From: Nocardiopsis sp. JB363 | Lineage (GTDB): Bacteria > Actinomycetota > Actinomycetes > Streptosporangiales > Streptosporangiaceae | NCBI RefSeq assembly: GCF_900143625.1 | Contig: NZ_FRFF01000178.1 | Location: 17,425-81,424 of the forward strand | Direction: 5' to 3' | DNA length: 64,000 bases | Part shown: positions 17,518 to 25,342 of the stretch, in pieces | Numbering within the stretch: position 1 is the first letter of the stretch | Layout of the letters: each line of letters begins with the position of its first letter | The notes under the pieces: model-generated | Database searches by the model: none | Seen by the model: the letters and a program-made list of their open reading frames with translations, nothing else | Told to the model about the DNA's origin: nothing | Position numbers and translations under genes: made by a program

Positions 17518-17763
17518 ATGCCCGAGAACCCCTCCCCCTCGTCCACCACCCAGGCCGCCAGCGACCCCCATTTCAGTCCCGTCGTCAGTCGCCTGTCCAC
17601 GGAGTTCTCACACGTTCACCACTCCGCCACCGTTTCCCGTTGCGTGGACGCGGCACGCCACGGAGCCCAGGACGTGACCGGGCGGGCCACTCCCGAACTG
17701 GTGGAACGGATCGCCCGCCAGCACCTACAGGTCTTGGCGCTGGCCTTCGCCGAACAACGCTGA
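17518..17763 (+). CDS. Small protein resembling three-helix-bundle dimerization domain family
   Basis: 81-aa protein with a disordered Pro/Ser N-terminus, then three predicted helices (SPVVSRLSTEFSHVH, ATVSRCVDAARHGAQDV, TPELVERIARQHLQVLALAF). The pattern recalls small actinobacterial proteins annotated as three-helix bundle dimerization domain proteins, by memory only. ATG 17518 is chosen because AGAAGGAG lies 5 nt upstream. Function unknown, and no operon partner is evident. Confidence 0.6.
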   Translation: MPENPSPSSTTQAASDPHFSPVVSRLSTEFSHVHHSATVSRCVDAARHGAQDVTGRATPELVERIARQHLQVLALAFAEQR

Positions 17764-18123
17764 CCCCGCTGGGGCTGTTTCGGCCCTGCATTACATCGAA
17801 CTTCGGAAGACCGGGAACCGACGCCACCTTGGCGACGGTGCCCCCCTCCCCGGGATTCGGCTCCGCATCACTCCGCTGAACTTCTCACCCGGAACGCACT
17901 CGGCCATCACCTTCACCCCATCTGACCTGCTCCTGAACAGAAAGGATTTCGGACAGTCCTTCACAGGAGCATCAACGTCACCGGAACCGGACACAACCCG
18001 CAAGTGTCGAACGTCCGACATACCGCCACGCCGAGGGTGCGCTTCAGGCTTTACGGGCATGATGGTAAATGCAACAATCACTGCTGGGTTGGTGGGTCAG
18101 GTGGATTCCAAGGGGAGTCAGTC
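17764..18123. other. Intergenic region before small membrane protein
   Basis: 360 bases. A minus-strand frame of 96 codons overlaps it but has no ribosome site or recognisable fold. The last 80 bases are lower in GC (TTTACGGGCATGATGGTAAA) and probably hold the promoter of the 18124 gene, although no clear -35/-10 pair can be assigned. Confidence 0.35.
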
Positions 18124-18288
18124 GTGGCGAAGTTGAAGAAATGGGGCGGCTACGCGCTCATCGGTTTCGTGCTGTTTTATCTACTCACGCAACCGGAAAG
18201 TGCGGCCGGGGTGATCCAAGGAGCCCTGGGCGGCCTGGTGGGCGGCGCGGAGTCGATGTCCCGCTTCGTCAACGCACTGCTGCCGTAG
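18124..18288 (+). CDS. Small single-span membrane protein
   Basis: 54 aa from GTG 18124, with GGGGAG about 7 nt upstream. One hydrophobic segment (YALIGFVLFYLLTQ, about residues 9-22) is followed by an amphipathic Gly/Ala-rich stretch (AAGVIQGALGGLVGGAESMSRFVNALL). It lies 18 bp before the PH-domain membrane protein on the same strand and is probably cotranscribed and a partner of it. No family is recognised with confidence. Confidence 0.7.
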   Translation: MAKLKKWGGYALIGFVLFYLLTQPESAAGVIQGALGGLVGGAESMSRFVNALLP

Positions 18289-18306
18289 CGCGAGGGAGCG
18301 GGTGCC

Positions 18307-18822
18307 ATGAAACTCGTAGCCTCCAGTAACGCGGCGCCGGCGTCGGTCAACCGTTACCTCCTGCCACACGAGCAGGACGTGGTGACCATTCGGCGCCATC
18401 CCGCGGTCCTCATCGTCCCGGTGGCGGTCGTGCTGGCCGCATTGGTCCTCGCGGGGATCCTGAGCCAGACGATCGGCAGTGGCGCCAACGGTGGCGTCGT
18501 CCTCGCCGTCATCTGGTGGCTGTGGCTACTGGTCCTGGTGTGGTTCGTCTGGCGGGTCGCGGAGTGGTCGGTGGACTATTTCGTCATCACGTCGGCCCGG
18601 CTGCTGCTGACCACGGGGTTGATCACCCGGCAGGTGAACATGATGCCGCTGGGCAAGGTCACGGACATGCGGTTCGAACGCACCCTGCTCGGCAGGTTCC
18701 TGGGCTACGGAACCTTCGTCATGGAGTCCGCGGGTCAGGACCAGGCGCTGAGCAAGATCGATTTCATTCCCTACCCCGAGCAGCTCTACCTCGAGGTCGT
18801 GGGACTGATCTTCAAGGAGTGA
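18307..18822 (+). CDS. Bacterial PH-domain membrane protein
   Basis: 171-aa protein with two membrane spans (about 33-53 and 64-83), then a bacterial pleckstrin-homology-like domain (YFVITSARLLLTTGLITRQVNMMPLGKVTDMRFERTLLGRFLGYGTF is one continuous stretch at about 90-138). Such bPH2/YdbS-like proteins are membrane-anchored with poorly known roles. GGGAG precedes ATG 18307. It probably forms an operon with the 54-aa membrane protein upstream. A strong terminator follows. Confidence 0.85.
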   Translation: MKLVASSNAAPASVNRYLLPHEQDVVTIRRHPAVLIVPVAVVLAALVLAGILSQTIGSGANGGVVLAVIWWLWLLVLVWFVWRVAEWSVDYFVITSARLLLTTGLITRQVNMMPLGKVTDMRFERTLLGRFLGYGTFVMESAGQDQALSKIDFIPYPEQLYLEVVGLIFKE

Positions 18823-18845
18823 CCGGCACCCGCGTACGACACTTC

Positions 18846-18874
18846 GAAGCACCCGCCACGGTGGCGGGTGCTTC
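18846..18874 (+). terminator. Terminator after PH-domain gene
   Basis: 14-bp inverted repeat GAAGCACCCGCCAC/GTGGCGGGTGCTTC followed by TTCGTT. It lies 24 bp after the stop codon. Confidence 0.75.
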
Positions 18875-18999
18875 TTCGTTCCCCACCCGGCCCCGACCTC
18901 GGGACGGCCGTGGTTACCGTCCTGTTCACCTTCCGTTCATCTTGAAGGCGGTTCGACCAGGGGACCCCTGCCTGGCCAGACACGACACACCGCATCGAA

Positions 19000-19029
19000 T
19001 TGACTTCAAGGTGAACAAAGGGTTAACAT
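19000..19029 (+). promoter_or_regulatory. Sigma-70-type promoter of the small basic protein gene
   Basis: TTGACT (19000-19005), 18-bp spacer, TAACAT (19024-19029). AAGGTGAAC at 19008-19016 inside the spacer is the exact inverted partner of GTTCACCTT at 18924-18932, so a regulator could bridge both sites. Confidence 0.5.
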
Positions 19030-19061
19030 GAGTTATATTCACAGGAAACGAGGAGGGCTTC

Positions 19062-19292
19062 ATGGCACGCAGGTCCAACCACGCGCCGCGCCCGTCTCGC
19101 TCGTTGACCACCCGTCGGCGCAGTCGATCCACTGCCGAGAGCCGCCGCCTCGCCGGCCTGGCTCCCCAGCCCGCGCAGGTCCCTTCACCGCGCGACGACG
19201 CCGACGCGACCACTTCGGAGTACCCGATCATCCACTGGATCCTGATCACCGATGAGAGCGGGCGCACCCGCCCCGAGGCGCGCTGGCTCTGA
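19062..19292 (+). CDS. Hypothetical small basic protein
   Basis: 76 aa. The N-terminal 30 residues are very Arg/Ser-rich (MARRSNHAPRPSRSLTTRRR), followed by a Pro/Asp linker and a C-terminal patch YPIIHWILITDESGRTRPEAR that looks folded. GAGGAGG lies 6 nt before ATG 19062, a good promoter lies upstream and a strong terminator downstream, so it is very probably expressed. No family recognised. The basic tail could bind nucleic acid or rRNA, which is speculation. Confidence 0.65.
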   Translation: MARRSNHAPRPSRSLTTRRRSRSTAESRRLAGLAPQPAQVPSPRDDADATTSEYPIIHWILITDESGRTRPEARWL

Positions 19293-19313
19293 CCGCCGCC
19301 CGGACACACACGC

Positions 19314-19348
19314 CGAAGAGCCACCCGCACGACGCGGGTGGCTCTTCG
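19314..19348 (+). terminator. Terminator after small basic protein gene
   Basis: Perfect 15-bp stem CGAAGAGCCACCCGC/GCGGGTGGCTCTTCG with loop ACGAC. No T run follows. Confidence 0.7.
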
Positions 19349-19750
19349 CATGCCCGGGCCGATCATGGTCGGCACATCGCTTTGTCGATAAATCGGCAAG
19401 ACCATAAATCTAGATACGGGCAACCGAATATCCGCCCCTAGAGGAACATCAAGAGTGACTCCGGTCTCACGAGAACGGCCTTGACGACCACTAAGACGAG
19501 ACGGATCGTCTCACATATGCTGCTTTAGAACCTTCCTCGCGCTGGACCGCCACGTTCCGAGCACCACGCGCCCACCGTCCGCACGGTGCGCGCGGCTCCG
19601 TCGGCGTCCCCACACCGCGATCAGGAAGGCCGTCGCCACCGGCGACCATCGGCTTTCGGCCGGCAGCGTATATGCGCACCAATGACCGAAACCCACCCCT
19701 CCCCTGTCGCGGCACACGACCCTGGCCCACACACGCGACAGGAGGTCCCC
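19349..19750. other. Non-coding leader upstream of the ABC-F pseudogene
   Basis: About 400 bases of lower-GC DNA at its start (TCGATAAATCGGCAAGACCA, AAATCTAGATACGGG). It contains the TetR-type dyad at 19498-19512 and ends in ACAGGAGGTCCCC before an ATG at 19751. Such long leaders are common upstream of antibiotic-inducible ABC-F genes, but no peptide-coding attenuator could be assigned. Confidence 0.4.
19498..19512. promoter_or_regulatory. TetR-type operator, third copy
   Basis: GAGACG-GAT-CGTCTC, with the same perfect 6-bp half-sites and 3-bp spacer as GAGACG-TTG-CGTCTC at 5410-5424. The upstream flank AAGACGAGACG (19493-19503) is identical to the flank of the palindrome at 5460. It lies about 240 bp before the ABC-F pseudogene. 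Confidence 0.55.
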
Positions 19751-21003
19751 ATGCTCGGACCACGTCACCCTCACCATCGCACCCGGCGAACGCGTCGGCG
19801 TCATCGGTGACAACGGCTCGGGCAAGAGCATGTTGCTGCGGCTGCTCGCCGGTCGGACGCACCCGGACAACGGTGATCTCACCGTCCGGGCCCCCGGCGG
19901 CATCGGCTATCTGCCCCAGACCCTGGAACCGGTTTCCGGGGGGCACCCGTCGGCACCGTGGAACCGTCGTCGCGGTCACCCACGACCGGGCCTTCCTCTC
20001 CGGGGTCACCGACACCGTCTTGGAGGTGGACGCCGACACCCGGCGGATCCACCGCCACGGCAACGGCTACGACGGCTACCTGGCGGCCCGTGCCGCGGCC
20101 AGGTCCCGTTGGATCCGTGAGTACGAGGAGTGGAAACAGGAACTGGACCGGCAACGCAGGCTCGTGGTCAACAACGCCCAACGGCTGGACGCCATCCCCC
20201 GCAAGATGGAGAAGGCCGCGTTCGGACACGGGGCGTTCCGGTTGCGCGGCGCCGCGCACGGCACCATGGGGCGGATCCGCAACGCGAAGGAGCGAGAGCA
20301 ACGACTCGTCGATGACCCGGTGCCGCCACCACCGGCACCGCTTCGGATGAACGCCGGGTTCAATGGCCGAGACTCCGAACGGAACGCGACCATCACCGCT
20401 CTGGACGGCGTCCGTGTGGAACGTCGCCTGCACGTCCCGTTCCTGCGGATCGCCCCGGGCGAGCGTGTGCTGGTGACCGGCCCGAACGGGGCGGGCAAGA
20501 GCACCCTGCTCAAGGTCCTGGTCGGGGAGATCGAACCCGACGCGGGCTCGTTGTCCTCACCAGGTCGGGTGGATCTACTGCGGCAGGACGATCCGCTCCC
20601 CCGCCCGGGGTGGACACTCCTGGAGGCGTACGCGGAGGGCCGGCCCGGAGTCGTCGAGGACCACCGGGACGAACTCGCCTCGCTCGGACTGTTCCGTCCC
20701 CGCGAACTCGACCGCCCGGTCGATGCGCTCTCCGTGGGGCAACGCCGCCGGATCGAGGTCGCCCGCTTGGCCTCGGGCACGCACGACCTGCTGTTGCTGG
20801 ACGAGCCCACCAACCACCTCTCCCCCGGCCTGGTGGAGGATCTGGAGGAGGCGCTCTCCCACTACACCGGCGCACTGGTGGTCGTGACCCACGACCGGCG
20901 CATGCGTGAGCGCTTCGCCGGTCGCCATCTTCACCTGGAAGCCGGCGAGATCCACGACGACAAGTCGACGAATCTCTTTGTCGACATTTCGGCCAGCACA
21001 TAA
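19751..21003 (+). pseudogene. ABC-F ATPase, broken (ribosome-protection type)
   Basis: Remnant of a two-ATPase ABC-F protein. A strong ribosome site ACAGGAGG and ATG 19751 remain, but the first domain (GERVGVIGDNGSGKSMLLRLLAG, Q-loop GIGYLPQ) is one frame off from that ATG, which runs only 19 codons. After YLPQTLEPVSGG the sequence jumps to GTVVAVTHDRAFL in another frame, so the first-domain signature and Walker B (roughly 90 residues) are deleted. From there the inter-domain linker and a complete second domain stay open: LVTGPNGAGKSTLLKVL, SVGQRRRIEVARLA, LLLLDEPTNHLSPG, VVVTHDRRMRERF. At least two lesions. The family typically protects ribosomes from antibiotics. Confidence 0.85.
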
Positions 21004-21014
21004 GTCGACTTATG
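20999..21014. promoter_or_regulatory. Perfect 16-bp palindrome at the end of the ABC-F pseudogene
   Basis: CATAAGTCGACTTATG, centred on GTCGAC and overlapping the TAA stop. A nearby direct GTCGAC (20964) and TGTCGAC (20980) make the region part of the GTCGAC repeat family seen elsewhere. Role unknown. Confidence 0.5.
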
Positions 21015-21028
21015 GATTGACCGATACA

Positions 21029-21059
21029 ACGGGGTGTGACCGAACCGGTCACACCCCGT
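21029..21059. terminator. Bidirectional terminator between ABC-F pseudogene and dnaB
   Basis: Perfect 14-bp stem ACGGGGTGTGACCG/CGGTCACACCCCGT with loop AAC between two convergent genes. Confidence 0.75.
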
Positions 21060-21077
21060 ACTCGTCAACCGCCGAGG

Positions 21078-22430
21078 TTATCCCGGAGCCATGTCGACGA
21101 AGCGACTGTAGTGGCCCTGGAAGGCCACGGTCACGTCGGCGGTGGGTCCGTTACGGTGCTTGGCCACGATGATGTCCGCCTCACCGGCGCGCGGCGACTC
21201 CTTGTCGTGCACGTCCTCGCGGTACAGCAGGATGACCATGTCAGCGTCCTGCTCGATGCTGCCCGATTCGCGAAGGTCCGATACTTGTGGGCGTTTGTCG
21301 GTGCGCTGTTCGGGGCCACGGTTGAGCTGGGAAAGCGCCACCACGGGCACTTCCAGCTCCTTGGCCAACAGCTTGAGCGAACGCGACATCTCGGAGACCT
21401 CCTGTTGGCGGCTCTCCACCCGGCCGGGCGAGCTCATCAGCTGGAGGTAGTCGACGATCACGAGCTTGAGGTCGTGCTGCTGCTTGAGCCGGCGGCACTT
21501 GGCCCGGATCTCCATCATCGACATGTTCGGGGAGTCGTCGATGAACAGCGGAGCACTGGCCACCTCGCCCATACGTCTGGCCAGCCGTGCCCAGTCATCG
21601 TCCGTCATCAGGCCCGACCGCATGGTGTGCAGTGGCACGCGCGCCTCGGCGGAGAGCAGACGCATGACGATCTCGTTGCGCCCCATCTCCAGGCTGAAGA
21701 AAACGGACGTCATTTCGTTCTTGATGGACGCGGCACGCGCGAAATCCAAGGCCAGGGTGCTTTTTCCAACGGCCGGACGGGCCGCGATGATGACCATCTG
21801 GCCGGGGTGCAGGCCGTTGGTGAGCGCGTCGAAGTCGGCGAAGCCGGTGGGGACACCGGTCATGCTGCCGTCGTTGGCGCCGATGGCCTCGATCTCGTCC
21901 AAGGCGCCCGGCATGATGTCGCCGAGGACGACGTAGTCCTCGCCGGTGCGCTTCTCGGCGACCTTGTAGATCTCCGCCTGGGCGTGGTCGACCAGGTCGT
22001 CGACCTCACCGTCGCCGGAGTAACCGATCTGCGCGATGCGGGTACCCACCTCGACCAGACGGCGCAGGACCGCGCGGTCGGAGACGATCTTGGCGTAGTA
22101 ACCGGCGTTGGCCGCGGTGGGGATGGCCTCGGTGAGGGTGTGCAGATACGGGGCGCCACCGACGCGGACGGCCTCGCCGCGTTTGGTCAGTTCGGCGTTG
22201 ACCGAGATGGCGTCGACCGGCTCGCCACGGGAGAACAGGTCGACGACGCTCTCGTAGATGATCTGGTGCGCGGGCCGGTAGAAGTCCGCGGAGCGAATGA
22301 TCTCGACGACCTGGCTGATGGCGTCCTTGGACAGGAGCATGCCGCCCAGGACGCTCTGTTCGGCCTGGATGTCGTGCGGTGGAGTGCGCTCGTATCCGCC
22401 TGCTTCAGGTGGTTGCTCGGCGACACTCAC
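21078..22430 (-). CDS. dnaB: Replicative DNA helicase DnaB
   Basis: 450-aa hexameric helicase. The N-terminal DnaB domain (PPHDIQAEQSVLGGMLLS, about 17-120) is followed by the RecA-like ATPase with Walker A ARPAVGKST (217-225), Walker B LKLVIVDYLQLM, and RESGSIEQDADMVILLYR. Length is normal, so no intein is present, unlike some mycobacterial DnaB. GTG 22430 follows GGGGAG by 6 nt. The gene is divergent from a MATE exporter, with a DnaA-box cluster in between. Confidence 0.97.
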   Translation of the reverse strand: MSVAEQPPEAGGYERTPPHDIQAEQSVLGGMLLSKDAISQVVEIIRSADFYRPAHQIIYESVVDLFSRGEPVDAISVNAELTKRGEAVRVGGAPYLHTLTEAIPTAANAGYYAKIVSDRAVLRRLVEVGTRIAQIGYSGDGEVDDLVDHAQAEIYKVAEKRTGEDYVVLGDIMPGALDEIEAIGANDGSMTGVPTGFADFDALTNGLHPGQMVIIAARPAVGKSTLALDFARAASIKNEMTSVFFSLEMGRNEIVMRLLSAEARVPLHTMRSGLMTDDDWARLARRMGEVASAPLFIDDSPNMSMMEIRAKCRRLKQQHDLKLVIVDYLQLMSSPGRVESRQQEVSEMSRSLKLLAKELEVPVVALSQLNRGPEQRTDKRPQVSDLRESGSIEQDADMVILLYREDVHDKESPRAGEADIIVAKHRNGPTADVTVAFQGHYSRFVDMAPG

Positions 22431-22529
22431 GGACTACTCCCCCACACAGGACGCGTGCGCCGACCCGGGTCCGGGCCGACCCTTCCAGCATGCCCCATCC
22501 GGGTGACGGGGGACGCCGTGAGGGTGGCC

Positions 22530-22734
22530 TGTGGATACCCCTTTACCATCACATCCCCAGCACCGTGGGGCATTGCGCGCAGAGGTTATGCACATCACCT
22601 GTGGATAACTATGCCATCTGTCGCCCATAACCCACTTGAACTGCGAAAACATGCTTCTCTACCGGGACGTGCAAGATGTCTCACGGGGAGGCTTTCCACA
22701 GGTTATCCACAGGCTTCCGGCAGCCTGTGGATAA
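22530..22734. promoter_or_regulatory. DnaA-box cluster between dnaB and the MATE gene
   Basis: Perfect boxes: TGTGGATAA 22600-22608, TTATCCACA 22703-22711, TGTGGATAA 22726-22734. One-mismatch boxes: TGTGGATAC 22530-22538 and TTATGCACA 22586-22594. This holds the whole 349-bp gap and lies about 37 kb from oriC. It could make dnaB expression DnaA-responsive or titrate DnaA. Confidence 0.7.
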
Positions 22735-22779
22735 CCTCACCCCGCCCCTCGAACGCCTGTCCGGTACTGTGGCTCTGCC

Positions 22780-24129
22780 ATGGCCACACTGCTCTCGGCG
22801 GCTCCCTTCCGACACCGCCACGACCGCGAGATCTTCGCCCTCGCCATCCCCACGTTCTTCGCGCTCATCGCCGAACCGCTCTTCCTGCTCACCGACGCCG
22901 CCATCGTCGGTTCACTGGGCACCCAGGCGCTCGGTGGTCTCGGTGTCGCCGGACAGGTGTTGCTGACCCTGGCCGCGGTGTGCATCTTCCTCGCGTACGG
23001 AACGACCGCGGCCGTCGCCCGCAAGTTCGGCGCGGGGGACATCCCCGGCGGCATGCGCGACGGGGTGGACGGGCTCTGGCTCGCGGTCCTGCTGGGCATC
23101 GCCGCCATCGGCATCGGTTGGCCGCTGGGCCCGTGGATGATCGAGCTCCTCGGCGCCTCCCCCGAGATCGCCCCCTACGCGATCACCTACCTGCGCATCA
23201 GTCTGCTGAGCACCCCGTTCCTGTTGATCATCATGGCGGGCACGGGGGTACTGCGCGGGCTGCAGGACGCCCGTACCCCGCTGATGGTGGCGGTCGCCTC
23301 CTACATCGGCAACGCGATCCTGTGCGCCACCTTCGTTCTGGTCATGGACTGGGGGATCGCCGGCTCCGCGTGGTCCACCGTGCTCGCTCAGGGTGCGGGC
23401 GCGTTCTGGTACGTGGCCACCATCGTCCGCGCCGCCCGACGCGAGGGTGTGTCGCTGATGCCGAGCGTGGCGGGTCTGAAGGCCTCGGCCTCGGCCGGGT
23501 TCGCGCTGTTCCTGCGCAGTGTGTCCATGCGTGTGGTGGCGCTGGTGACCACGGCGGTGGCCGCCAGGTTGGGGGACGAGTCGATCGCCGCGCACCAGGT
23601 GAGCTACAACATCTGGGCGTTGCTGGTCTTCGCGATGGACGCCATCGCCATCGCGGGGCAGTCGATCGTGGGCCGTTATCTGGGAGCGGGGGACGTGCGG
23701 GGCACCAAGGACGCCACCCGACGCATGATCGAATGGGGGGTGCTATCGGGCCTGGTGTTCATGGTCCTGGTGTTCCTCGTGCTGCCGTGGGCCCACGTGC
23801 CGTTCACCTCTGATCCCCGGGTGGCCGGGTTGATCATGGCCTCGCTGGTGGTCGTGGCGCTGATGCAGCCGCTCAGCGGCGTGACGATGGTCCTCGACGG
23901 GGTGTTGATGGGTGCCGGGGACCAGCGCTACCTCGCGTGGGCCTCCCTGTGGACGATGCTGGCCTTCATGCCGTTCGCCCTGGTCCTTCCGCACCTGGCC
24001 GCCTCCCAGACCTGGGGGCTGGTGGGCCTGTGGATCGCCTTCGCCGTGTGGATCCTGGCCCGAGCCGTCACCCTGGGACTTCGTGCGCGCGGAAGCGCCT
24101 GGTTGATCACCGGCGCCACCCGGTCCTGA
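22780..24129 (+). CDS. MATE-family efflux transporter
   Basis: 449-aa membrane protein with the two-lobed 12-helix MATE layout, closest to the DinF-like branch. Lobe 1 begins EIFALAIPTFFALIAEPLFLLTD with AIVGSLGTQALGGLGV, and lobe 2 has DESIAAHQVSYNIWALLVFAMDAIAIAGQSIVGRYLGAGD. It probably exports drugs or metabolites using H+ or Na+. There is no clear Shine-Dalgarno, and TACTGT (22765-22770) ten bases before ATG 22780 suggests a nearly leaderless transcript. Divergent from dnaB. Confidence 0.9.
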   Translation: MATLLSAAPFRHRHDREIFALAIPTFFALIAEPLFLLTDAAIVGSLGTQALGGLGVAGQVLLTLAAVCIFLAYGTTAAVARKFGAGDIPGGMRDGVDGLWLAVLLGIAAIGIGWPLGPWMIELLGASPEIAPYAITYLRISLLSTPFLLIIMAGTGVLRGLQDARTPLMVAVASYIGNAILCATFVLVMDWGIAGSAWSTVLAQGAGAFWYVATIVRAARREGVSLMPSVAGLKASASAGFALFLRSVSMRVVALVTTAVAARLGDESIAAHQVSYNIWALLVFAMDAIAIAGQSIVGRYLGAGDVRGTKDATRRMIEWGVLSGLVFMVLVFLVLPWAHVPFTSDPRVAGLIMASLVVVALMQPLSGVTMVLDGVLMGAGDQRYLAWASLWTMLAFMPFALVLPHLAASQTWGLVGLWIAFAVWILARAVTLGLRARGSAWLITGATRS

Positions 24130-24152
24130 CGAGCGGCCGGCCCTGGAAACAG

Positions 24153-24323
24153 GAAGAGGGCTGACACCGTCGGCCGCCAGGCCGTCCGTTGAGGGCGGTG
24201 GCGGGCGACGAAGAGGGCTGACACCGTCGGCCGCCAGGCCGTCCGTTGAGGGCGGTGGCGGGCGACGAAGAGGGCTGACACCGTCGGCCGCCAGGCCGTC
24301 CGTTGAGGGCGGTGGCGGGCGAC
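24153..24323. repeat. Three perfect 57-bp tandem repeats
   Basis: Unit starts GAAGAGGGCTGACACCGTCG and ends GGGCGGTGGCGGGCGAC, with copies at 24153, 24210 and 24267, identical to each other and without spacers. Located between convergent genes (MATE and PGRP amidase). A related element sharing 26 bp across the unit junction occurs at 34512-34537, also between convergent genes. Confidence 0.95.
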
Positions 24324-24333
24324 GGGTGGGAAG

Positions 24334-25167
24334 TCAGTGCGACCTGTCGAGATCCCCGAGTGTGGGGCCGTGATAGAAGGTGGCGACCCGCTCGGCCTCC
24401 GGCGCGTCCGGGAAACTCGGCAGCTCTTCGACGCTGAGTTCCTCGCCGGCGTATCGGCTCAGGTGGCTGAGCTGTTCTCGCATGCGACTCCCGACGTCGT
24501 TACGGAGCTTCGGGAGCATCGAGTAGAGCTTGTCACCCGGACAGCTGGTGGAGTTGTAGTCGCGGTGGCCCACGATCGCGTCCTGTGGGTCCAGTTGGTA
24601 CACCAGGCACAGCCAGGTGCAGGTGTCCACCAGCGCGGACATCAGCGACTTCGGCGGGGTCGCCGAGGTATAGGTGCCCTCGTTCTCGATCCCGATGGTG
24701 TGCGAGTTGTGGTCGGCGGTGTGCGCGCCCAGGACGTGCTTGCCATCGCCGATCGCCCGGAGGGTCTTGTCGCGCCCCTCCATGATGTGTCCGCCCCGGC
24801 TGATGGTGAGCTGCTGCCCGGTGTCGATCCAGCCGTTGCTGTCCATGTGGTAGCTCTGAATGGACCGGGACAGGGCGGCGGCGTGACTGGTGGACGTGTC
24901 GGACGAGTTGCCGGTCGCGGTGTGGTGGACGACGATGTGCGTCGGCCCCTTGCCCAGGATCTCCACCGATTCCTTCGGTGATCGGGCCTTCCAGTTCGAC
25001 CTGGTGTACACCTTGGGCATCGCGGAGGCCGAAGCCTGGCCCACGGCGGAAACCCCCAGTGCACCACCGAGGAGCACTCCCCCGGCGGCCAGGACCGTTC
25101 CCCGCAGCATCGTCCTGCGGCCCACGGCCATCGGGTGGTCGATCTCGGGTCGTCTCTCAGCGGCCAT
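24334..25167 (-). CDS. Tat-exported peptidoglycan-recognition N-acetylmuramoyl-L-alanine amidase
   Basis: 277-aa amidase_2/PGRP zinc hydrolase. The N-terminus has a twin-arginine signal (GRRTMLRGTVLAAGGVLLGG, RR at 17-18) with likely cleavage after ASA near residue 49. The catalytic domain shows zinc ligands in THIVVHHTATG (H81) and GHRDYNSTSCPGD. SIQSYHMDSNGWIDTGQQ and GIENEGTY are also family marks. The C-terminal ~50 residues are unique. It probably cleaves stem peptides from glycan strands outside the cell. ATG 25167 has GAGAGGA about 10 nt upstream. Confidence 0.92.
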   Translation of the reverse strand: MAAERRPEIDHPMAVGRRTMLRGTVLAAGGVLLGGALGVSAVGQASASAMPKVYTRSNWKARSPKESVEILGKGPTHIVVHHTATGNSSDTSTSHAAALSRSIQSYHMDSNGWIDTGQQLTISRGGHIMEGRDKTLRAIGDGKHVLGAHTADHNSHTIGIENEGTYTSATPPKSLMSALVDTCTWLCLVYQLDPQDAIVGHRDYNSTSCPGDKLYSMLPKLRNDVGSRMREQLSHLSRYAGEELSVEELPSFPDAPEAERVATFYHGPTLGDLDRSH

Positions 25168-25288
25168 CGGTATGCTGTCCTCTCCGTGAGGAGCGTCGCG
25201 GGACGCGACGCAACACAGAGAACACGGTAGGTTACAAAGAGTAATCAAAGGGTGGTTTTGTCGCCCGGGCGTGTCCACCGGACGGCAA

Positions 25289-25320
25289 GAACCCCGCCCC
25301 TCAGAGGAGGAGCGGGGTTC
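25289..25320 (-). terminator. Terminator of the rpsF-ssb-rpsR-rplI operon
   Basis: GAACCCCGC/GCGGGGTTC arms around a 14-nt loop, 23 bp past the rplI stop. Confidence 0.7.
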
Positions 25321-25342
25321 CAGGACCGGAAAAGGTCGGCGA

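Noticed and set aside
17791..18081. 96-codon minus-strand frame between small genes
   Set aside because: No ribosome site at its starts, no hydrophobic core or family pattern.
21078..22430. Intein in dnaB
   Set aside because: The 450-residue product is contiguous through the Walker A region, with no inserted splicing domain.
24153..24323. CRISPR array
   Set aside because: The three 57-bp copies are directly adjacent without spacers and no cas gene is near.
25168..25290. c-di-AMP (ydaO-type) riboswitch before the PGRP amidase gene
   Set aside because: Such switches often precede actinobacterial wall hydrolase genes, but the leader here is short and lacks the conserved motifs.
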